This document shows positions 57,954 to 64,000 of a stretch of DNA of 64,000 nt, piece by piece (position 1 is the stretch's first letter; every line of letters starts with the position of its first letter). The stretch is from Agarivorans aestuarii (GTDB lineage Bacteria; Pseudomonadota; Gammaproteobacteria; Enterobacterales; Celerinatantimonadaceae), in the NCBI RefSeq assembly GCF_019670125.1, contig NZ_AP023033.1:1310501-1374500 (forward strand), in the 5' to 3' direction. The position numbers and the translations under genes were made by a program. A model generated the notes under the pieces. It was not told where the DNA came from. It ran no database searches and saw nothing but the letters and a program-made list of their open reading frames with translations.

Positions 57954-58481
57954 TTAATTTGACAAAATTTGAAGATCAAACTGTTCGCTGCCTAATTCTT
58001 GGCATAGGCGGGCAAACGCTTGCTCTATTTGTTCTGGTTGATGCGTTTGGTTGAGCTTTACGTCGAACTCCGCGTGCAACATCTCAATATTGTTTTTAGT
58101 AAATAGATTAGATTTTAAGCTCACCATATTCATTTGGTTGTCGCTAATAAACTGAGTGACTTTGCTAATCACCCCAGTGGCATCGGGCAAGGTCAGTTGC
58201 AAAACCGCTGCGTGTGAATAATCGATCAACTCGTGGCGCGAGGTTTTTTTCATTACAGTGAGTAGCTGTAGTTCTTGGGCGGTAGCGGGTAGGCGGGTTT
58301 CTATTTGAATCACCGCATTGTGCGAACCCGAAATCAGCATAATTAAGGTGAACTCTGAACCAAATAGCGCCATGCGACTATCTACAATGTTACAGCCACA
58401 ACTAGATACCAGCTGAGTGAGTTGATTTACGATGCCTGGCCGATTACTGCCAACAGCGGTGACCACAAGATGTTGACTCAT
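57954..58481 (-). CDS. gcvR: Glycine cleavage system transcriptional repressor GcvR
   Basis: GcvR contains two ACT domains and antagonises GcvA at the gcv operon in E. coli. The 175 residues start with LVVTAVGSNRPGIVNQLTQLVSSCGCNIVDSRMALFGSEFTLIMLISG (ACT 1, about 1-75) and continue with TLPDATGVISKVTQFISDNQMNMVSLKSN (ACT 2, about 90-170). No DNA-binding domain is present, as expected. ATG start. In enterics dapA begins divergently here; it is missing. Confidence 0.93.
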   Translation of the reverse strand: MSQHLVVTAVGSNRPGIVNQLTQLVSSCGCNIVDSRMALFGSEFTLIMLISGSHNAVIQIETRLPATAQELQLLTVMKKTSRHELIDYSHAAVLQLTLPDATGVISKVTQFISDNQMNMVSLKSNLFTKNNIEMLHAEFDVKLNQTHQPEQIEQAFARLCQELGSEQFDLQILSN

Positions 58482-58558
58482 ATTCCGTTTTACATATTTA
58501 GCAAGATTTAGTGTGTCAGGATACTTGCTTAAAGCAGGGAATTCTAGCGCATAGTAAT

Positions 58559-58660
58559 TTAGCAGAAAGCAAAAGGTGAGTTTGTATCAAGCCCTGAATG
58601 TTTTCGCCTTGTGTTTATGAAAGTGGCTAAGTAGTATAGCGCCCTTACTCTGGATTGTTT
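58559..58660 (-). pseudogene. Remnant of an IS3-type transposase (OrfB C-terminus)
   Basis: The minus strand reads RALYYLATF followed by INTRRKHSGLDTNSPFAFC and a stop. This matches the C-terminal integrase tail of IS3-family OrfB (pattern YN-RR-HS-L---SP--F). Only about 35 residues are left; further upstream the frame runs into bamC antisense sequence with no similarity. TGTCAGG at 58514, about 45 bp past the stop, has the TG expected of an IS end, but no matching inverted repeat was found on the other side. The rest of this 234-bp gcvR-bamC gap has no other feature. The fragment is short, so the call is tentative. Confidence 0.5.
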
Positions 58661-58715
58661 TCGCTGGACGAAACCACTTACCAGTAAATGTTTTTGTTTG
58701 TAGATGTAGTGGGAT

Positions 58716-59903
58716 ATGCAACTAGTTTCTTTTCCAACGATGAAAATCGTGTTTTTTGGCAGCCTAGTAGCCACTCTAGCAGCGTGCTCTAATAGTGGCG
58801 ATAAACACCGCCAAGCTGAGCGTGGTTTTGAGTATTTAGATGCTACCCAAGTAGAACCCTTAGTGATCCCAGATGGGATAACACCACCTGAGCAAAGTAG
58901 TGAATTTGTTATTCCAACACCGCAAGCTAAAGAAGAAATTTTAGTTGGCTCGGCGGTGGATGTTCGCGCACCTGTGCAAATTATTCCGCTGATTGCCGGT
59001 AGCCGTATTGAAGATACCGATGATGGTTTGATTTTTTGGTTTGATATTTTACAAGCACAAACGGCTACCGAAACCACTGCAACAATGATGCAAACCATTA
59101 GCGATTACATAAGCTATCGTAATTCGTCGGTTGCTCGCCGCGATGATCAGCAAGCTTTAATCGAATCTAATTGGTTGGTTGATGCTGAAACGGTAGAAGG
59201 TAGCTGGTGGATTTTCTCCAGTGATACCGTTATGGAGCAACGCCAAAAGTTTATCTATCAGCTAGAAGTTAAACCTCACGGTCGAACTGCTGGTCTAAAA
59301 GTAAGCTTTGTCGATGGTGAAATTTATCGCGATGGTGGAGACTTAGCGATTGATTTAGATGAGTTCGACAAGCAGCGCCTAGCAGTGGTAGAGCTTAATC
59401 GCTTAATTGGTTACGTAAGTGACCGACGTGAAGAGCTAGAAGAACAGCTGGCAGCTCAACGTGAAGAAGCGCGCTTAGCTGCCATGAGTGAAGCTGAGAA
59501 AGAACAGCTTTATGATGAAACAGTGAACCTAGTATTGGTGAACGACAGTGGCGCTGCTTACTATAAAGCGCGTGCCAACATGGAAAAAACCATGAAGCGT
59601 TTGCGTTTAGTATTACCTTTGGCGGGCTTCACCATTACAGACTACATTGCTAACTCTGGCAGTTTGTACCTAACCTACGAGCGCCCACCAGAGCAGGTAC
59701 TTGAAAACTACGGTTTAAGTACCATGGAGTTCGAAGAGAAAGACTATATCTTTACTGTTGGCTCAAATGGCAATGTTACTCAAATCACCCTAAGTGATAA
59801 CGAAGGTGTAGTGCTTAAGCCGAGTGAAGTGAAGAGCTTGTATCCTTACCTCGCTATCTTGATGAAGATGGGCTTAGATACTCGCGATAGCTTGTCTCGC
59901 TAA
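58716..59903 (+). CDS. bamC: Outer-membrane assembly lipoprotein BamC
   Basis: BamC (NlpB) is a lipoprotein of the BAM complex that folds beta-barrel proteins into the outer membrane. The 395 residues have a lipobox LAAC, a flexible N-terminal lasso (HRQAERGFEYLD), and two helix-grip domains (about 100-225 and 275-390). ATG at 58716 has a weak GTGGG leader. An in-frame ATG at 58740 (MKIVFFGSLVATLAAC) gives a more typical short lipoprotein signal and may be the real start. dapA, which precedes bamC in E. coli and Vibrio, is absent here. Confidence 0.92.
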   Translation: MQLVSFPTMKIVFFGSLVATLAACSNSGDKHRQAERGFEYLDATQVEPLVIPDGITPPEQSSEFVIPTPQAKEEILVGSAVDVRAPVQIIPLIAGSRIEDTDDGLIFWFDILQAQTATETTATMMQTISDYISYRNSSVARRDDQQALIESNWLVDAETVEGSWWIFSSDTVMEQRQKFIYQLEVKPHGRTAGLKVSFVDGEIYRDGGDLAIDLDEFDKQRLAVVELNRLIGYVSDRREELEEQLAAQREEARLAAMSEAEKEQLYDETVNLVLVNDSGAAYYKARANMEKTMKRLRLVLPLAGFTITDYIANSGSLYLTYERPPEQVLENYGLSTMEFEEKDYIFTVGSNGNVTQITLSDNEGVVLKPSEVKSLYPYLAILMKMGLDTRDSLSR

Positions 59904-59935
59904 CAAAAACTGCCGCTTGAGCTAAACTTAAAGGG

Positions 59936-59959
59936 CCTCTAAATAGAGGTCTTTTTTTT
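59936..59959 (+). terminator. Intrinsic terminator of bamC
   Basis: CCTCT/AGAGG with an AAAT loop and a long T tract, 33 nt after the bamC stop. The remaining gap to 60142 shows no gene. Confidence 0.75.
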
Positions 59960-60142
59960 GCCTGTGATTAATAGTGCTAGATGATTCGGCTTGGATACAT
60001 ACCAAGATAAAAACCACCTGCTTAGTTGTTTATTAGCGTGTGTTAAGCGCTTTAGTCATCAACGAAATAGGCCTGTTATTGACGTATTGGCACTTAATTT
60101 TGGTTAATCAAAAAGCGTTTTTCACCAAATAAGGTATCTATT

Positions 60143-60544
60143 ATGAAGGTATTGTTGGTAGTTAGTGTGGCCCTTACTCTTGGTGCATGCAGTAATAGCC
60201 CGAACAGTAATTCAAATGGCGTTGATACGGTGGCTGAGCCTAGCCATTCTAGCGTGGATAGCGTAGGTGCTAACTCTGCAGAAAGTACTACCACTATCGT
60301 TGCCGGAGAAGCGAGCAACTCTAGTGTAGATACTATTGGCGCAAATGAGGCGACTAGCAACACGACAAGGCCGATTATAGACCCAGAAGTAGACGCCATG
60401 TTTGGACAGCTCATTCGACAATCTATTGCCAACGGTAATGAAAAGCAGGCTTTAAAGCTTGTAAAAGATGCCGAGCAAGCGGGTTCACTTACAGCCAGAG
60501 ATGTTTACTTACAGGCTTTAGAAAAACAAAAGGAGCAGCAATAA
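60143..60544 (+). CDS. Putative lipoprotein with a repeated SSVD-GAN motif
   Basis: The 133-residue protein opens with a lipoprotein signal (KVLLVVSVALTLGAC, Cys16). A Ser/Asn/Thr-rich linker carries a duplicated element, HSSVDSVGAN and NSSVDTIGAN, about 34 residues apart. The C-terminal half (about 80-133) looks helical: IDPEVDAMFGQLIRQSIANGNEKQALKLVKDAEQAGSLTARDVYLQALE, which might be a single TPR-like hairpin pair. AAGG lies 8-11 nt before the ATG. No family recognised; monocistronic after a bamC terminator. Confidence 0.75.
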   Translation: MKVLLVVSVALTLGACSNSPNSNSNGVDTVAEPSHSSVDSVGANSAESTTTIVAGEASNSSVDTIGANEATSNTTRPIIDPEVDAMFGQLIRQSIANGNEKQALKLVKDAEQAGSLTARDVYLQALEKQKEQQ

Positions 60545-60576
60545 GGCTTAGGGAGAGTTAACTATTACTAGGTGGC

Positions 60577-60723
60577 TTAGCGTGGTTTTGAGTCCTGCGA
60601 CTTTTTTGATTTGGGCAATTTTGTCTTGCTGTTAAATCGATCCATGTGCTTGAGCAACATCAAATTGCCGAGGATAAAACCCAAAACCAGAACAATGATC
60701 AGAATAACGTAGCCGATTGCCAA
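60577..60723 (-). CDS. Small single-helix membrane protein (DUF2897-like)
   Basis: On minus, a 48-residue frame reads MAIGYVILIIVLVLGFILGN followed by LMLLKHMDRFNSKTK and a Lys/Ser-rich tail. One N-terminal membrane helix (about 4-24) followed by a basic cytoplasmic tail fits DUF2897, a gammaproteobacterial family of about 50-60 residues known to me from memory. Translation starts at TTG (60723) with GGAG 7 nt upstream, which strongly supports the call. It stands alone between the lipoprotein gene and a minus-strand membrane protein gene. Confidence 0.7.
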   Translation of the reverse strand: MAIGYVILIIVLVLGFILGNLMLLKHMDRFNSKTKLPKSKKSQDSKPR

Positions 60724-60758
60724 AGTAAGTCTCCAAATCGTGTTATCGCAGATTATTT

Positions 60759-60783
60759 AAACTAGCTCAGCGAGAGCTAGTTT
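60759..60783 (-). terminator. Terminator-like hairpin after the membrane protein gene
   Basis: The 10-bp stem AAACTAGCTC/GAGCTAGTTT with a 5-nt loop lies just past the stop of the 233-residue gene. On minus it is followed by AAATAATC, so the T tract is poor. Confidence 0.5.
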
Positions 60784-60789
60784 GGCCAG

Positions 60790-61491
60790 TTAAACGCTGA
60801 GTGCTTGAAGGTTAAGGCTAGAAATAAAGCTTATAAGCGCCACAGCAAGTAACAAGGGGGCTGGCGGGGCGGTTTTCTTTAGTTGGGGGAATAACCACAA
60901 CAAGGTCGCTAGCAATAACAAGCTGCTCATAACTACAAAATGCTTAACTGTATCGCCTTGTTCCAATAGTGTTTGGTTTAAAATCAGGTAAATACAAACT
61001 GCTACAAGGCTACACATTGCCGCCGCGAGCCCGGCAAAAGGCAGTAGCTTATCAAAGCTCGTTAAGCGGTGTTTAGCCTTAACCATTAGCCAATGAGCAA
61101 TAGCCGACGCGCAAGCAATAAAGCTAAAAATCGCGATGCTATGTTGCAATAACACAACCACACCGGCTAATACCAGTGGCGTCCCCATTAACCACCAATA
61201 GTTAAGGTTTAAACTACGTTTGTGTTTAAGCTTGTTGATTTTGTAAGTTAATACCCAACCGATTAAGGCACTAGCGAAGACTAATCCTAGCAACCAAGTA
61301 GCTTGTTGGCTTTCAAATCCACTTAATCCCGCCAAGGTAATAAAGCTAACAAGCGTGCTTAATTGGCGTTGAATTCTGCCTGTTTGCCCGGGGCATAGTT
61401 CGCCTTTGTGCAGAACCAGCATCAATACCAAAAAGGCCAGTGCAGAGCAGCTAACAAGGCTAACAAACAAGGTGGTGTAAAAGCTGGGCAT
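60790..61491 (-). CDS. Hypothetical multi-pass membrane protein, 233 residues
   Basis: No family is recognised. About seven hydrophobic segments are visible (roughly 6-27, 44-60, 65-83, 99-118, 120-135, 150-172, 183-202, with a possible last one at 210-228), joined by short Lys/Arg loops such as KINKLKHKRSLN and MVKAKHRLTSFDK. Its ATG overlaps the end of the M15 peptidase gene by one base, so it belongs to the yffB-dapE-M15 operon and is translationally coupled. The role is unknown. Confidence 0.75.
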   Translation of the reverse strand: MPSFYTTLFVSLVSCSALAFLVLMLVLHKGELCPGQTGRIQRQLSTLVSFITLAGLSGFESQQATWLLGLVFASALIGWVLTYKINKLKHKRSLNLNYWWLMGTPLVLAGVVVLLQHSIAIFSFIACASAIAHWLMVKAKHRLTSFDKLLPFAGLAAAMCSLVAVCIYLILNQTLLEQGDTVKHFVVMSSLLLLATLLWLFPQLKKTAPPAPLLLAVALISFISSLNLQALSV

Positions 61492-62180
61492 TAGGTCTCC
61501 GGTAAACAGATATTGGTAACGTATTGGCTAAAAATTTGTTCGATGTGTTGTTCAATACAAGCAAAGCCTTCCACTTGTGCGTTACTTAAGTGTTCCAGTA
61601 CTTGGCTAGCATTGAGCTTACTCATCATGGTTTGGCTGGTGGCTAGGTGGCTTAAGTGCCACGGCTCAAATTCTACGCCGCCCTTAAAACGCAAGTAGGG
61701 GTAGAAAAAGCCGAAATCTTTAGCGTATTTACTTAACCATAACGATAAGTTGTGCTGGCAACCTTGCTCCGCATATTCTAGGGGAATAAGCTCTAAACAG
61801 CTGCCTTTAGGCAATAACTTGGGGTCGTAAAAGTCGAAATCGGTGCCCCAATGATGGCGACTAGTGCCTGGTAAAGCCGACCAACGCAAAATAGCATGCA
61901 GCTTTTGCTCATCACTCAGGGTAGAGATATCCAGCGGCTGGCTATTGGCATCTAGAATCGGTCGCAGGCCATTCCACTTGTTATTCCAGATCGCCAGCTG
62001 GCGGTGAAAATCTCGATAACCGCTAAAAATGCTTAAGTTAAATCCAGCCTGTGTAGCTGCTTTGATAAGCTTTTTGAGATCAGATAAAACTAAGCGATGA
62101 ACCCAAGCAAGCTCGGGGTCATCAATTAGTTCGCTCTTGTCTAGCCCATAAAGGGCTAGAGGCTTGGCAAGTTTACTCAT
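61491..62180 (-). CDS. M15-family D-alanyl-D-alanine carboxypeptidase-like protein
   Basis: The 229 residues have VanY/M15B zinc-peptidase motifs: [14 protein letters not shown], the metal ligands in [17 protein letters not shown] (HxxxxxxD) and the third ligand with catalytic Glu in [10 protein letters not shown]. No signal peptide is visible, so it may act in the cytoplasm on recycled muropeptides or use another route. ATG at 62180 is chosen; a TTG three codons upstream is possible. It overlaps the dapE 3' end by 8 bases, showing operon coupling. Confidence 0.88.
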   Translation of the reverse strand: MSKLAKPLALYGLDKSELIDDPELAWVHRLVLSDLKKLIKAATQAGFNLSIFSGYRDFHRQLAIWNNKWNGLRPILDANSQPLDISTLSDEQKLHAILRWSALPGTSRHHWGTDFDFYDPKLLPKGSCLELIPLEYAEQGCQHNLSLWLSKYAKDFGFFYPYLRFKGGVEFEPWHLSHLATSQTMMSKLNASQVLEHLSNAQVEGFACIEQHIEQIFSQYVTNICLPET

Positions 62181-63315
62181 TGCCGCCAAGAACGTTTACT
62201 AACAGCTCGTAGTACATATCTGCTAACTGTTCTAAATCGGCCACTTTAACGCACTCATTTACCTTATGAATGGTGGCATTTACTGGACCAAGCTCAACAA
62301 CTTGAGTTCCCATTTTGGCGATAAAGCGGCCATCAGAAGTTCCTCCAGTAGTAAGTAATTCAGGCGCTTTCTTGGTTACTTTGCTTACCGCATTGCTCAC
62401 CGCCGATAAGAAGTCGCCTTCTTCGGTTAAGAATGGTTGGCCGTTGTAGGTCCAATCTAATTGGTAGTCTAAGCCGTGGCTATCAAAGATATTGTGCACT
62501 CGTTTTACAATGTCACTATCTGTTAGCTCGGTGGAGTAGCGGAAGTTAAATTGAACATCTAATTCACCAGGAATCACATTGGAGGCGCCTGTACCTGAGT
62601 GAATATTGGCAATTTGAAAGCTAGTAGGTGGGAAGAATTGATTTCCGTTGTCCCAGTGCATAGCGGCCAATTCGGCGAGCGCCGGTGCTGCATCATGAAT
62701 TGGGTTTTTAGCTAGGTGAGGGTAGGCTACGTGGCCTTGTACACCTTTTACCCTTATATCTCCGGTTAGTGAGCCGCGGCGACCATTTTTAACCACATCT
62801 CCCACAAGGTGAGTAGACGATGGTTCACCCACCAAACACATATCAATTATTTCATTACGTTCCATTAAGGTATCTACCACGCGGGTAGTGCCGTTGATAA
62901 ATGGGCCTTCTTCATCAGAGGTGATCAAGTAAGAAATAGAGCCAATGTGATTAGGGTAATCAGCCACAAATCGCTCGGTAGCAACGATCATAGCTGCTAA
63001 TGATCCTTTCATGTCGGCCGCTCCGCGGCCATGTAAAACACCATCAATCACGGTTGGCTCAAAGGGAGGAGTATGCCATTTTTCGGCAGGCCCTGGAGGT
63101 ACTACATCGGTATGGCCAGCAAAACAAAACAATGGGCCGGTATTACCTTTACGTGCCCACATATTGGTGGTGTCTTCAAATACCATTTCTTCAATATTAA
63201 AACCAACAGCGGCTAATCTATGGGCCATTAATTTTTGGCAATCGCAATCTTCCGGAGTAACCGAAGGTCGGCTAATAAGATCTTTTGCTAAGTGTAAAAC
63301 GGGACTATCTGACAT
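62173..63315 (-). CDS. dapE: Succinyl-diaminopimelate desuccinylase
   Basis: DapE releases LL-diaminopimelate, a late step toward lysine and the peptidoglycan cross-link. The 380 residues match the M20 family: [10 protein letters not shown] (first metal His, Asp), [12 protein letters not shown] (bridging Asp), ITSDEEGPF (catalytic Glu and metal Glu), [11 protein letters not shown], and [17 protein letters not shown] at 63315 is chosen because [20 protein letters not shown] aligns with family starts; an upstream in-frame ATG would overlap yffB. It follows yffB by 4 nt, a pairing conserved in gammaproteobacteria. Confidence 0.97.
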   Translation of the reverse strand: MSDSPVLHLAKDLISRPSVTPEDCDCQKLMAHRLAAVGFNIEEMVFEDTTNMWARKGNTGPLFCFAGHTDVVPPGPAEKWHTPPFEPTVIDGVLHGRGAADMKGSLAAMIVATERFVADYPNHIGSISYLITSDEEGPFINGTTRVVDTLMERNEIIDMCLVGEPSSTHLVGDVVKNGRRGSLTGDIRVKGVQGHVAYPHLAKNPIHDAAPALAELAAMHWDNGNQFFPPTSFQIANIHSGTGASNVIPGELDVQFNFRYSTELTDSDIVKRVHNIFDSHGLDYQLDWTYNGQPFLTEEGDFLSAVSNAVSKVTKKAPELLTTGGTSDGRFIAKMGTQVVELGPVNATIHKVNECVKVADLEQLADMYYELLVNVLGGNE

Positions 63316-63319
63316 GAAT

Positions 63320-63685
63320 TTATGCTTCCGGAGAAAAGAGTTGTTGATATTGGTCGGCTTTAAAGCCAAGCGTGAATGATTGCTCAACTTGAAGCAATGG
63401 GCGCTTAATCATTGCTGGATGCTCGGCTAGCAATTGAATGGCAGAGTCTTTATTCAGTTCAGCTTTTTGCTGGTCGCTTAGCTGGCGATAGGTAGTACCG
63501 CGCTTATTCAAAACCGCTTCCCAGCCTAGCTGTTCACACCAATGGCTAATTTGCTCAAGGCTTACCCCATCTTTACGATAGTCGTGGAAGCTAAACTCGA
63601 TGTTGTGTTCGTTTAACCAACGGCGGGCTTTTTTAATAGTGTCGCAGTTGGGGATCCCGAACATTACTATGTTAGTTGCAGACAT
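63320..63685 (-). CDS. yffB: Spx/ArsC-like protein YffB
   Basis: The 121-residue protein is a thioredoxin-fold ArsC/Spx-like member. It shows [30 protein letters not shown] (Cys14, single Cys typical of YffB), [17 protein letters not shown] and the C-terminal [17 protein letters not shown]. Glutathione-dependent thiol reductase activity is proposed for the family. ATG at 63685 has AAGGGAA 7 nt upstream; a start 16 codons upstream lacks this. First gene of the dapE-M15-membrane protein operon. Confidence 0.94.
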   Translation of the reverse strand: MSATNIVMFGIPNCDTIKKARRWLNEHNIEFSFHDYRKDGVSLEQISHWCEQLGWEAVLNKRGTTYRQLSDQQKAELNKDSAIQLLAEHPAMIKRPLLQVEQSFTLGFKADQYQQLFSPEA

Positions 63686-63791
63686 GTATGTTCCCTTTTT
63701 TATTTTGGCTAAGAATACCAGAGCTGAAGGCAAAGCTCATCGACCAATTAAGCTGGTAGGGGAATTAGTAAGACTTAGGTGTATTTAAGGC

Positions 63792-63820
63792 AAAAAAAAC
63801 CACGCTAATTAGCGTGGTTT
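63792..63820 (-). terminator. Intrinsic terminator of the gene at the right edge
   Basis: AAACCACGCTAATTAGCGTGGTTT is a 24-bp perfect palindrome (63797-63820), stated here by its arms AAACCACGCTAA and TTAGCGTGGTTT. On minus it is followed by more T's. It lies 23 nt after the stop codon of the minus-strand gene at 63843. Confidence 0.85.
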
Positions 63821-63842
63821 AATCACTTAGGCAAAGCCCAGT

Positions 63843-64000
63843 TTATTTAATAATGGTTAGCACCGGCGTTTCGCTAATGGTTACAGAACCTGATTTTTTC
63901 ACTAACTCTTTAATCTCGTCCATATTAGAGATAACCACTGGCGTTAGTGTTGATTTTGCTTTTTCTTCTAGCACCGCTAGATCAAACTCAATAATCACAT
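63843..64000 (-). CDS. C-terminus of an unrecognised protein (5' end outside window)
   Basis: The minus frame is open from the right edge and ends at TAA (63843-63845). The 51 visible residues include VIIEFDLAVLEEKAKS, then TPVVISNMDEIKELVKKSGS and a final VTISETPVLTIIK. No membrane segment or known motif is seen. The following hairpin terminator supports a real gene end. Family not recognised. Confidence 0.65.
   Translation of the reverse strand, partial: VIIEFDLAVLEEKAKSTLTPVVISNMDEIKELVKKSGSVTISETPVLTIIK

Noticed and set aside
58559-59098. 179-codon minus-strand frame covering the start of bamC
   Set aside because: Most of it is antisense to the well-supported bamC and shows no protein-like pattern. 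Only its last 35 codons, outside bamC, resemble a transposase and are reported as a remnant.

Overview
The window looks like chromosomal core sequence from a marine gammaproteobacterium. The protein sequences and gene orders (carAB-greA, rlmE-ftsH-folP-glmM-secG, metY-rimP-nusA-infB-rbfA-truB-rpsO-pnp, yafD-mltD-gloB-yafS-rnhA-dnaQ, fadE-gmhA-yafJ, purN-purM/upp-hda-arsC-bepA-perM-bcp-gcvR-bamC, dapE-yffB) match those of Escherichia, Vibrio and Shewanella. A large secreted pullulanase, a TIGR03503-type protein beside dnaQ, DUF2066, DUF2069 and DUF2897 genes, and two polar-flagellate-style chemoreceptors suggest an Alteromonadales-type organism (Agarivorans or a relative). That taxon is an inference from gene content; no 16S gene is present.

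Layout. 1-3.9 kb: 3' part of a type I pullulanase. 4.2-9.2 kb: carA, carB and greA, with hairpins in the greA leader. 9.2-10.5 kb: a HAD phosphatase and an unrecognised protein. 10.5-25.5 kb: the translation and RNA cluster yhbY, rlmE, ftsH, folP, glmM, secG, tRNA-Leu, tRNA-fMet, rimP, nusA, infB, rbfA, truB, rpsO, pnp. 25.5-31.9 kb: tadA, a tiny basic ORF, mltF, purL. 31.9-36.4 kb: a tandem pair of chemoreceptor paralogues and a patatin. 36.5-43.1 kb: yafD-like, mltD, gloB, yafS-like, rnhA, dnaQ and a membrane-anchored TIGR03503-type protein. 43.2-43.6 kb: four identical tRNA-Asp genes. 43.7-49.4 kb: an HD-GYP response regulator, fadE, gmhA, yafJ. 49.5-60 kb: purN, purM, upp, DUF2066, hda, DUF2069, arsC-like, bepA, tusA-like, perM, bcp, gcvR, bamC. 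60-64 kb: small lipoprotein and membrane proteins, an M15 peptidase, dapE, a Spx/ArsC-like protein, and the end of one more gene at the right edge.

The genes fall into a few functional blocks: pyrimidine and purine synthesis and salvage (carAB, purL, purMN, upp), translation machinery with RNA turnover, envelope upkeep (mltF, mltD, bamC, bepA, secG, gmhA, glmM), and replication control (dnaQ, rnhA, hda). Regulatory sites readable from the bases include a FadR-type palindrome before fadE, a PurR-type box before purL, strong promoters for rpsO, tRNA-fMet and the tRNA-Asp array, and many intrinsic terminators.

No new defence, mobile or biosynthetic system is evident. The best leads are a decayed IS3-type transposase tail where dapA is normally found, an unannotated 44-residue Arg/Lys-rich ORF overlapping tadA, a leader with two hairpins before greA, the FadR-like operator, the duplicated chemoreceptors, and a few orphan proteins with no recognised family.
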